A stretch of DNA of 5,655 nt, taken from assembly GCA_003233535.1 (NCBI GenBank), contig QIMA01000042.1, forward strand, positions 1 through 5,655, read 5' to 3'. This stretch comes from Rhodanobacteraceae bacterium (GTDB lineage Bacteria > Pseudomonadota > Gammaproteobacteria > Xanthomonadales > SZUA-5). Under the pieces are notes generated by a model. That model did no database searches. It saw only the letters and a program-made list of their open reading frames with translations, and was not told where the DNA came from. A program made the position numbers and the translations under genes. Shown piece by piece: positions 1 through 5,445 of this stretch (the stretch's first letter is position 1; each line of letters opens with the position of its first letter).

Positions 1-1398
1 ATGACGGCCTGCCAGCCGGACGCAGACCAGAGTTGGCGGGCGCAAGTGGAGCCGGTGCCCGAGGTATCGCTAGCGCGCCGCGAAGCGGGAGACGTAAAGC
101 GGCTTTCCGACATGCGGCGACGGATCGAACAGACTCTCGCCCAGCCGGATTTGAGTGCGCCGGAAGCCGCACGTGCCTACTCCGAGCTAGGCCGGCAATA
201 CATGGCACACGAGTACGACCGTGCCGCGCTGGTCGCATTGGGCAACTTGGTCGCGATCGACCCTAACTGGCGTACCGGCCACTACCTGCGCGCCGTATTG
301 CTCCAGCACCAGGGGCAATTGGAGCAGGCGCAAGCTCACCTAAGCGAAGCGTTACGGATAGACCCTAACGACGGCAATACGCTTTTACGCCTGGGCGACG
401 TGGCCCTATCTGGCGGCGATGCAGCGGCGGCAAAGGACTACTTCGAACGAGCCATGGCGATCCCGTCCGCCGCCCTGTCAGGTCAGGCCGGGCTAGGCAG
501 AACGGCTTTTTTTGATCGCGACTATCCCGCTGCGGTGACCGCTCTGAGCGCAGTCCTAGAGCAGCGACCACAAGCCTCGGCGCTACGTCACCCGTTGGCG
601 CAATCGCTGCGCGAACGCGGCGAGATCGAAGCCGCTCGTGACCAACTCGAGCAGATTCTAGCCAAAAACCCCAAACACGTGCAGACACTGCAGAGCCTAG
701 TCATGCTGGAGCTCGCTGCGCAGCAGCCCGATAGCGCTAAACGCCGACTAGCTGAAGCCATGGCGCTGCCGATGGAAGCAGCGGAGCGCTCGTCGCTGCT
801 GGCACTGACAGCGCATTTGGCCGAAACCGACGGTGATACGTCTGCGGCAATGGCCGCCTACCGCAACGCCGTGGACGCCGACGCTAGCAACTTCGACGCC
901 TGGCTCAGTCTGGCAATGCTGCAGCGAGCCCACGGCTCTCAAGTCGACGCACAGCAATCGTTCTCAGCCGCGCTGGAACTGCAACCCGAGCATGCGCAGG
1001 CACGCCTAGAGCTGGCACGCACGCAAATCATGCGTGGCCAGTGGCAGGCGGCGCGGAATACCTTGGACGCCGGCAACCTGGACTACCGTGCCGACAATCA
1101 GGTCTTGATAACCCTGATCGAGCTGTTGGCGGCAAGCCCGGATGCTGCTGTACGCGACGGCGATCGCGCCCTGCGCCTAGCCGAACAAGCCACCCGCGAA
1201 ACCCGCAACCTGCGCTTTATGGAACTCACCGCCATGGCGGCGGCGGAAATCGGCGAATTTGAACAGGCGGCCAGATTGATCGAGCGCTTGATCGATACGG
1301 CGCAAAAACGCTCGACTCCAGCACAAGTCCAACAAAGGCTGAGCAGTGCGCTGGTCTCCTATCGATCGCGGCAAGCAAGTCGGATGAGTGCCGACTGA
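1..1398 (+). CDS. TPR-repeat protein, probable lipoprotein, likely partial at the 5' end
   Basis: The 465 visible residues are almost all paired alpha helices of the tetratricopeptide type, a scaffold for protein-protein contacts. The clearest units, with their typical A/G/A/P pattern, are near residues 57-90 (ending AIDPNW), 91-124 (ending RIDPND), 125-158, 194-226 (ending KNPKH) and 299-332 (ending LQPEH); weaker units fill 160-190, 265-298 and 333-360. No enzyme motif is visible. The first residues are MTACQPD, and T-A-C followed by a polar residue matches a lipobox with Cys4 as the lipidated residue. A lipobox needs a hydrophobic signal stretch before it, so base 1 is probably an internal Met and the real start lies upstream. 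If so, the protein sits on the periplasmic face of a membrane. The exact partner is unknown. Leucine CTA codons (about 11) and CTAG tetranucleotides (10) are frequent. It converges with the GNAT remnant 22 bp downstream. Confidence 0.85.
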   Translation: MTACQPDADQSWRAQVEPVPEVSLARREAGDVKRLSDMRRRIEQTLAQPDLSAPEAARAYSELGRQYMAHEYDRAALVALGNLVAIDPNWRTGHYLRAVLLQHQGQLEQAQAHLSEALRIDPNDGNTLLRLGDVALSGGDAAAAKDYFERAMAIPSAALSGQAGLGRTAFFDRDYPAAVTALSAVLEQRPQASALRHPLAQSLRERGEIEAARDQLEQILAKNPKHVQTLQSLVMLELAAQQPDSAKRRLAEAMALPMEAAERSSLLALTAHLAETDGDTSAAMAAYRNAVDADASNFDAWLSLAMLQRAHGSQVDAQQSFSAALELQPEHAQARLELARTQIMRGQWQAARNTLDAGNLDYRADNQVLITLIELLAASPDAAVRDGDRALRLAEQATRETRNLRFMELTAMAAAEIGEFEQAARLIERLIDTAQKRSTPAQVQQRLSSALVSYRSRQASRMSAD

Positions 1399-1420
1399 GG
1401 ACGTCCTCGAACCGGCCGGT

Positions 1421-1654
1421 CTAGCTTTGAATTCTCAGCCGCTTCTCGAAACAAACGCTGAGTGGATCGCTTTGGTAAAGCCCGAATGGCTCAATCTCAC
1501 GGTAGCCATGAGCGCGGTACAGCGCCATCGCCGGCAGCTGGCGGTTGCCCGTCTCCAAGCGAGCGGTCTGCTGCTGCCCGCCGTGCAGGCAATTCGAGCG
1601 GCGGCGCGCCCGGGTTTCAGCGGCTAGCGCTAGGCAAGGACTAACCATGACCAA
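1421..1654 (-). pseudogene. GNAT-family N-acetyltransferase, C-terminal remnant
   Basis: The minus-strand frame ends in a sequence typical of the last third of a GNAT acetyltransferase: LETGNRQ, then A..LY..HGY, then EPFG.Y..DPLS.CFEK.L. These correspond to the beta5-alpha4-beta6/7 region near the acetyl-CoA site and the C-terminus. The homologous part covers about 1424-1560. Further upstream on this strand the acyl-CoA pyrophosphate loop (R/Q-x-x-G-x-G/A) and the N-terminal half are absent, and the reading (ETRARRRSNCLHGGQQQ) no longer looks like the family, so at least one frameshift or rearrangement is likely. The first plausible start gives only 77 residues, against about 150 or more for a whole enzyme. 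The break falls near the inverted-repeat copy at 1622-1637. It is probably a dead fragment; its substrate cannot be inferred. Confidence 0.72.
1622..1637 (+). repeat. Left copy of a 16/17-bp inverted repeat pair
   Basis: This 16-bp sequence, ggctagcgctaggcaa, is the reverse complement of 2210-2226 except for a single extra G in the right copy. Its core CTAGCGCTAG is itself palindromic, so part of the match is automatic, but the flanking CC/GG and CAA/TTG bases match as well. It lies at the point where the GNAT remnant loses family similarity. Confidence 0.55.
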
Positions 1655-1740
1655 GCTGCACTCGAAAGCGTACCGAGCACCGGTTATTCCGCATAGCTTG
1701 GGTCAGCAACATGGTAGCTAGCGCGCTTTCCGCACGTCCG

Positions 1741-1792
1741 CTGACCGCTGACCGCGGACTGCGGACTGCGGACTGCGGACTGCGGACTGCGG
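1741..1792 (+). repeat. Heptanucleotide tandem repeat
   Basis: Two copies of ctgaccg (1741-1754) are followed without a gap by five perfect copies of cggactg (1755-1789) and a partial cgg. The two heptamers share a G/C-rich CTGACCG/CGGACTG character. There is no convincing gene across it: open frames on both strands here encode only short repetitive peptides. Perfect copies indicate slippage or recent expansion, so copy number probably varies between strains. Bases 1655-1906 around it hold no other supported feature. Confidence 0.85.
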
Positions 1793-1906
1793 CGAGGAGG
1801 CACTGCCGGTGCAACTGGTGGCGGCATCCAGTGATCGATGATCGCTACCGGTTTTTTCCTGCACCGACCGCGCGCGGCCGCACCTGTATCGTGATCGCCA
1901 TCGGCT

Positions 1907-2193
1907 GTGGGCAGCAATATCACCGATGATGCCTCCTGTTTCGGGCTCAACATGCCCACCAACATGAACAGCACCAACCCGCAGATCGAGCCATTGGCCT
2001 ACAGCGGCGGCAACACACTCACCTACGCACCCACCGACGGCAGTCCGGCAATCGACAACGGTAGCGACGTCGCCTGCGCCGCGGACCCCGTATTCGCGGT
2101 AGATCAGCGCGGCCCACCAGCGGCTGCGATATCGGTGCCCACGAGCGCGGGTCTACGCCAACGGCTGATTTGTTCGCCAACGGCTTTGAGTAA
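1907..2193 (+). pseudogene. Choice-of-anchor Q domain protein, C-terminal remnant with a frameshift
   Basis: The frame from 1907 reads SNITDDASC, then NP.I.PLAYSGGNTLTYAP, DGSPAIDNGS, ACAADP and VDQRG. This is the conserved end of the beta-helix-type 'choice-of-anchor Q' extracellular or outer-surface proteins. The family normally continues after DQRG with a short linker and CDIGA.E; here that part is in another frame (GCDIGAHERG from 2122) and runs to DLFANGFE and the TAA at 2191-2193. The frame change therefore lies between about 2114 and 2122, where a few linker residues are also missing. An in-frame TGA at 1892 closes the reading upstream, and none of the long N-terminal beta-helix region is present. 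About 95 residues remain of a protein usually several hundred long. LFANGFE is a recurrent C-terminal ending in secreted proteins of Xanthomonadales, presumably a sorting signal. Family assignment is strong; non-functionality is inferred. Confidence 0.8.
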
Positions 2194-2209
2194 ATGTCGG
2201 CGGAGCGCG

Positions 2210-2226
2210 TTGCCTAGGCGCTAGCC
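2210..2226 (-). repeat. Right copy of a 16/17-bp inverted repeat pair
   Basis: The 17-bp ttgcctaggcgctagcc matches the reverse complement of 1622-1637 with one inserted G. It sits 17 bp after the stop of the choice-of-anchor Q remnant and about 50 bp before the hsdM start, so the pair encloses the tandem repeat and that remnant. Confidence 0.55.
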
Positions 2227-2275
2227 CAGTATCATCTGGATAAGCAGTTCCGTATCGACGAAGAAACTGAAAAGT

Positions 2276-2551
2276 ATGGCGAAGACGAAATCAGCAAAAC
2301 CGCAAAAATCCTTCGAGCAGAATCTCTGGGACACCGCCGACAAGCTGCGCGGCACGGTGGAATCGTCAGAGTACAAGCACGTTGTGCTCAGTCTGATCTT
2401 CCTCAAATTCGTCAGCGACAAGTTCGAGGCGCATCGGCGCAAGCTCAGCGACGAAGGCATGGGCGCCTATCTAGAGATGGTCGAGTTCTACGCCAAGGAC
2501 AACGTCTTCTACCTACCCGAGGCCGAACAGCTAGTCGCTGACGCGCTGTGA
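2276..2551 (+). pseudogene. hsdM: Type I restriction-modification methyltransferase subunit, N-terminal fragment
   Basis: Residues 12-83 are a clear HsdM N-terminal helical domain: SFEQNLWDTADKLRG, then S.YKHVVLSLIFLKFVSDKFE, an RRKL segment, and DNVFYLPEAE. In complete HsdM (about 500 residues) this domain precedes the SAM-binding Rossmann fold and the NPPF motif that methylates adenine in the HsdM2S complex. Here similarity stops at about residue 84 (near 2527); the reading ends with QLVADAL and a TGA at 2549-2551, so neither SAM motif nor NPPF is present. ATG 2276 fits the family start; a purine-rich gaagaaactgaaaag just upstream is a plausible ribosome site. The stop overlaps the GTG of the next gene as GTGA. 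It cannot methylate DNA by itself; any residual role, such as translating into the next gene, is speculation. Confidence 0.85.
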
Positions 2552-3153
2552 TCCGCCTGCACTGCACCAAGAAGCTCACCGCCAAGCTGCCCTTGCTTGA
2601 AAACGGCCGCCTACCCAACAAGCGCCCCAGCCACCACAAAGCCAACGATGATGGCCGGGAAAGCCCGCTAAGCGGCTGGCATGCCAATCTGCTGATGCTG
2701 CAGCGCCGTCAGTGCGTGCTCTTGGTCCACGACAGCACCCGTTTCCCGGTGTTTCTTCCGGCCCTAAAAAAGGCCGATTTCGCCGCGCTGGACGACCGCT
2801 TTGCCGACGCTTTCATCAAAACCCTGTTCCAAACCGATGCCGATCACCCGTTGCTGCAGCGCGCCCACGCGGCCTTGGCCCCGCTGGTGATCGACAACGC
2901 TTGCAACCGCTCGGTTCAGGGCACGATGAACCAGATGGCGCAAGAGCTTGCCTACTCGCTGGAATACGAGGGGGCCCAAGTTGCCGACGTAGCGGGTTAC
3001 CGCATCGGCGCCTGGCTGGCGAAACGTCCCAGCACCGTCAAAGGCGTGAAGGACTGCATCTGGCCGGTGCAATCAATGCGTGAGTTGCTGCTATCGCCCG
3101 AAGAACTGGCACTGGGTCGAACGAGGCCTACGCCGGGAGCTACCCGGTTTTGA
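2548..3153 (+). CDS. DUF6933-type hypothetical protein
   Basis: The 201-residue product matches my memory of the DUF6933 family along residues 1-180: a start of MIRLHCTKKL, NDDGRESPLSGWHANLL (33-49), a hydrophobic strand RRQCVLLVHDSTRFPVF (53-69), PALKK.DF, NRSVQGTMNQM (120-130), YRIGAWLAKRP (151-161) and VKDCIWP (167-173). The family has no established function that I know of. GTG 2548 is chosen because the family begins exactly here; it overlaps the hsdM fragment by four bases and has no clear ribosome-binding site, so translation may be coupled to upstream reading. The last ~20 residues (after SMRELL) look unrelated and run into a 21-bp repeat, so the natural stop may have been lost or the tail replaced. 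No signal peptide or membrane segment is visible. CTA leucine codons (four) resemble the TPR and hsdM reading frames. Confidence 0.78.
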   Translation: MIRLHCTKKLTAKLPLLENGRLPNKRPSHHKANDDGRESPLSGWHANLLMLQRRQCVLLVHDSTRFPVFLPALKKADFAALDDRFADAFIKTLFQTDADHPLLQRAHAALAPLVIDNACNRSVQGTMNQMAQELAYSLEYEGAQVADVAGYRIGAWLAKRPSTVKGVKDCIWPVQSMRELLLSPEELALGRTRPTPGATRF

Positions 3154-3200
3154 ACACAAGCTCCCCGAATTTGCGCTTGAGCTCCCCGAATTTGACGCAG
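3138..3200 (+). repeat. Three-unit 21-bp tandem repeat
   Basis: Units start at 3138, 3159 and 3180. The second and third share an exact 15-bp head, agctccccgaatttg, and the first matches that head at 12 of 15 positions. In one frame they encode successive seven-residue blocks ELPGFEH, KLPEFAL and ELPEFDA. The DUF6933-type gene stops inside the first unit in a different frame. A period of 21 bp (seven codons) suggests origin in a coding sequence, but no recognisable protein surrounds it. Confidence 0.65.
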
Positions 3201-3316
3201 CGGATGCGTCTCAACCTCTTAACAGATTGTTTCACCTGAACTTTCTTATTTCATTGCAAATCAGGGTTGAAATTCGATAGGGGTTGAGCCGGATGAGACT
3301 TCCTGATTGGCCTCGA

Positions 3317-3341
3317 ACCTCAGCTGGCCAGCAGCTGAGGT
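3317..3341. terminator. Perfect 10-bp hairpin, possible terminator
   Basis: acctcagctg (3317-3326) pairs perfectly with cagctgaggt (3332-3341) around a five-base loop, gccag. A second small stem-like sequence, agacgctcgtct, follows at 3343-3354 and runs directly into a T run (ctttttg, ending near 3359). The pair together resembles a rho-independent terminator reading rightwards, behind the DUF6933-type gene, although the strong stem is not itself next to the T run. It could equally be a structural part of the adjacent inverted repeat. Confidence 0.35.
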
Positions 3342-3363
3342 CAGACGCTCGTCTTTTTGCTTT

Positions 3364-3480
3364 ATCTGCGTACATCTGCGCTCATCTGCGGTTAAACGCT
3401 CGTCTTGCCCTGCTTTTCGGCGTAACAAAGGGCAAGATCAAGAGAATTCAAACCGCAGATGAGCGCAGATGGACGCAGAT
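3364..3480. repeat. Nested inverted repeat with 10-bp-periodic ATCTGCG motif
   Basis: The left arm 3364-3393 is three tandem 10-bp units, each ATCTGCG plus three variable bases. The right arm 3451-3480 carries three matching CGCAGAT units; the arms are reverse complements at 29 of 30 positions. Inside the 57-bp spacer a second perfect 9-bp inverted repeat, TCTTGCCCT (3403-3411) and AGGGCAAGA (3429-3437), forms an inner stem with a 17-base loop. As DNA or RNA this would make a long two-tier hairpin. CGCAGAT-type repeats of this kind recur between genes in many bacteria; their role is not established. It could be a miniature mobile element remnant, but no target-site duplication is evident. Confidence 0.85.
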
Positions 3481-3601
3481 GAAGAGCAGAGCTCAAGTCG
3501 TTGAAGGATGTTTTGTGAGCGCCGGGAGTTCGCGCGAATTCGCGATTATGCGGGGCAGATCCATGCCACTAGCTGAGGATCGACGCTAGTCAGGCGAGAT
3601 T

Positions 3602-3679
3602 ATGAGCAGATGCGCGGAATCCCAACTCGAACTGGCCATCATCACCCTGCAGGAAGCATAGGATTACCCCTACCATCGC
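3602..3679 (+). pseudogene. Decayed copy of the hsdR 5' end
   Basis: Bases 3617-3679 match 5462-5524, the start of the intact hsdR, at 55 of 63 positions without gaps. Translation from ATG 3602 gives MSRCAESQLELAIITLQEA, then a TAG where hsdR has CAG (Gln19), then DYPYHRK; hsdR reads MKFTESQLEQAIIALLEAQ then GYPYHRG. One extra codon lies between the ATG and the shared ESQLE. Similarity ends at about 3679, 49 bp before the AlbA-type gene. With the stop codon and only about 26 codons remaining it cannot make a restriction subunit. It shows that the hsdR start was duplicated, or an older hsdR replaced, with the AlbA-type gene now lying between the copies. Confidence 0.85.
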
Positions 3680-3728
3680 AAGCCTCGGGCATAGGACATG
3701 TGTGGTGCCGGGATTACGGAACTAGATC

Positions 3729-5207
3729 ATGACCCTCCAACGACCAAGAGATTTCCTCCTCAGCCTGTTGCATGAATTGCGCCAGTTGCCGCAGGAAACG
3801 GAATGGCTGGAATTCAAGCGCAACAACAACAAACCGGCCGAGATCGGTGAATACATCTCCGCCCTCTCGAACTCCGCGGCCTTGGAGGGCAAGGTCACTG
3901 CATGGCTGATCTGGGGAATCGACGATGACACCCGTGACATTGTCGGTACGTCTTTTGATCCGGCACAGACCAAGGTCGGTCAAGAAGAGCTTGAAAACTG
4001 GTTGCTGCGACTGCTGCAACCCAAGATTGAATTCCGCTTCCATGAACTGGATGTGGATCTGCAAACGGTAGTGATTCTGGAGGCCGTCGCGGCGTCCCGG
4101 CACCCCGTGCAGTTCCAGGGTGTGGAATACCTCCGGGTGGGCTCCTACAAAAAGAAGCTGAAGGACTTTCCTGACAAAGAGCGTGCGCTCTGGCGCACCT
4201 TCGATCTCACGCCGTTCGAGCGGGAGATCGCCGCGGAGTCGCTGGATGCAGAGCGCATACTCAAACTGCTGGACTATCCCAGTTTCTTCGAGCTTCTGGA
4301 TCTACCATTGCCGGAATCCAGAGCCGGCATCTTGGAGGCGCTTCAGTCGGATAGCATGATCTCCCGCAACGATGCGGGTAAATGGGATATCACTAACCTG
4401 GGTGCCGTTTTGTTTGCCCGGCAGCTTTCCGACTTTCGGCACTTGGAGCGCAAGGCGGTTCGTGTGATCCAGTACCGCGGAAGCAGCAGAGTGGAGACGA
4501 TTCGCGAGCAGTCCGGGATCAAGGGTTACGCGACAGGGTTCGAGGGCTTGGTGAAACACATCAGCGACATCCAGCCGCACAACGAGGTGGTCGGCCAGGC
4601 ATTACGCAAAGAAGTACCCATGTTCCCCGAGTTGGCGATTCGGGAGTTGGTCGCCAATGCGCTGATTCATCAGAATTTCCATATTCGTGGGACAGGCCCT
4701 GTCATCGAACTGTTCGAGAACCGGCTGGAAGTCACGAACCCTGGGCTGCCGTTGGTGCAGGTTGAGCGCTTCTTGAATAGCCCGCCCAAATCGCGCAACG
4801 AGGCGCTGGCGTCTTTCATGCGGCGAATTGGCGTGTGTGAGGAACGCGGCAGCGGAGTCGACAAGGTTGTTTCTCAAACGGAGTTCTATCAGCTTCCTGC
4901 GCCTTTATTCGAGTCTACGGAGGAACACACCCTGGCGGTGTTGTTTGCGCATAAGCCGCTGAACGACATGGACAAGGTGGAGCGAGTGAGGGCGTGTTTC
5001 TTGCACGCATGCCTGCGGTACGCACAACGAGACTTCATGACCAATTCGAGCTTGAGGGAGCGATTTGGCATTGAAGATCGAAACAGCGCCAAAGCCTCAC
5101 GGCTGATCAGTGAAGCCGTTGAGGAAGGGCTTATTGCACCGCACGATGCCGATGCGGGCAAGAAGTACATGAAGTACGTGCCCTATTGGGCCGCGGCGAC
5201 GTCGTGA
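3729..5207 (+). CDS. AlbA_2 (Schlafen-type) and GHKL-ATPase-type DNA-binding protein in a type I RM locus
   Basis: The 492-residue product has the layout of the COG2865 family. An AlbA_2/Schlafen-type nucleic-acid-binding domain spans roughly residues 20-140, opening with ETEWLEFK (23-30) and closing with EYLRVGSYKK. A linker with LGAVLFA (224-230) follows. A GHKL-like ATP-binding domain (HATPase_c_4) lies at about 295-395, with the N-box E306-L-V-A-N310-A-L-I-H314, NRLEVTNPG (331-339) and the RGSGVDKV segment (373-380). The C-terminus (about 415-490) looks like a winged helix. The role is probably DNA binding, perhaps regulatory or defensive, in the cytoplasm; the exact activity is unknown. 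Such genes recur beside type I restriction genes. ATG 3729 lies close to the expected domain start but has only a weak upstream purine stretch. No CTAG occurs in 1479 bp and only one CTA leucine codon is seen, unlike neighbouring genes, which suggests a separate origin. Confidence 0.88.
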   Translation: MTLQRPRDFLLSLLHELRQLPQETEWLEFKRNNNKPAEIGEYISALSNSAALEGKVTAWLIWGIDDDTRDIVGTSFDPAQTKVGQEELENWLLRLLQPKIEFRFHELDVDLQTVVILEAVAASRHPVQFQGVEYLRVGSYKKKLKDFPDKERALWRTFDLTPFEREIAAESLDAERILKLLDYPSFFELLDLPLPESRAGILEALQSDSMISRNDAGKWDITNLGAVLFARQLSDFRHLERKAVRVIQYRGSSRVETIREQSGIKGYATGFEGLVKHISDIQPHNEVVGQALRKEVPMFPELAIRELVANALIHQNFHIRGTGPVIELFENRLEVTNPGLPLVQVERFLNSPPKSRNEALASFMRRIGVCEERGSGVDKVVSQTEFYQLPAPLFESTEEHTLAVLFAHKPLNDMDKVERVRACFLHACLRYAQRDFMTNSSLRERFGIEDRNSAKASRLISEAVEEGLIAPHDADAGKKYMKYVPYWAAATS

Positions 5208-5376
5208 TCTTATTTGACGGTCATTTGATGGGACGCACCCCAACCCAGTGGAACGGTCTTGGTATTTCAAATAAATCATGCAGTTACACGCCATGAGCTT
5301 ATTTGATGAATTCGTCAGCACTCAGCGCAACGCACACCCGCTAGCGCAATGAGGAAGGTTCGGAGGAGAGCTTTTT

Positions 5377-5445
5377 GTGGGAAAAGCAACATGCAAAAAA
5401 TGCAAATTGCTCGGCCCCTCCTGGTTCACGCTAGTTGGCCGTTGA
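5377..5445 (+). CDS. Possible 22-residue leader peptide ahead of hsdR
   Basis: A GTG at 5377 follows a strong Shine-Dalgarno sequence, ggaggag (5362-5368), with eight bases between. The frame reads MGKATCKKCKLLGPSWFTL and three more residues, then TGA at 5443-5445, four bases before the hsdR ATG at 5450. hsdR itself has no good ribosome-binding site, so this short frame could feed ribosomes to hsdR by reinitiation. The single CKKC pair is suggestive of a zinc-ribbon scrap but nothing more. Alternatively the Shine-Dalgarno match is accidental. The rest of 5208-5449 is AT-richer than the genes and holds no recognised feature. Confidence 0.3.
   Translation: MGKATCKKCKLLGPSWFTLVGR

Larger units (their letters stand above)
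3201..3601. other. Gene-poor stretch with repeats
   Basis: I find no convincing protein gene on either strand. Open frames crossing it owe their length to the repeated ATCTGCG/CGCAGAT motif and show no family pattern. The stretch holds a 10-bp hairpin (3317-3341), a nested inverted repeat (3364-3480) and, at its right end, weak similarity to the leader of the downstream hsdR (acgctagt at 3583-3590 and 5428-5435). In an ordinary type I locus the rest of hsdM and hsdS would be expected before hsdR; no trace of target-recognition domains is seen here. Confidence 0.55.

Noticed and set aside
365..688. Minus-strand and alternate-frame open readings inside the TPR gene
   Set aside because: Typical shadow frames of a GC-rich coding sequence with no domain content, while the plus frame has clear TPR repeats.
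1684..1977. A 97-codon open frame on the minus strand across the heptamer array
   Set aside because: Its middle encodes only repeated SPQSAVR-like residues from the array, it overlaps the choice-of-anchor Q remnant antisense, and it has no recognisable domain.
2210..2236. Possible sigma-70 promoter (ttgcct and tatcat) ahead of hsdM
   Set aside because: The spacing between the two hexamers is about 14 bp, too short for a standard promoter, and the first hexamer is part of the inverted repeat.
3080..3280. A 66-codon plus-strand frame overlapping the DUF6933-type gene and containing ELPEF heptads
   Set aside because: No domain or good ribosome-binding site; it is better described as a repeat within a possible fused coding scrap.
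3364..3480. Possible CRISPR array
   Set aside because: The units repeat every 10 bp with three-base gaps and form an inverted pair; there are no 25-40 bp spacers and no cas genes.
3533..3544. Perfect palindrome CGCGAATTCGCG
   Set aside because: A single 12-bp palindrome is expected by chance in such sequence and has no flanking signals that would make it an operator.
3508..3576. A 22-residue frame starting MFCERREF before the decayed hsdR copy
   Set aside because: Short, no clear ribosome-binding site and no family match; likely chance.
3284..3589. A 101-codon open frame on the plus strand
   Set aside because: It is open because it runs through the ATCTGCG/CGCAGAT inverted repeat; the translation has no family pattern and its parts reflect the repeat units.
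5293..5352. A 19-residue frame starting MSLFDEF between the AlbA-type gene and hsdR
   Set aside because: No ribosome-binding site and no similarity that I recognise; too short to support.
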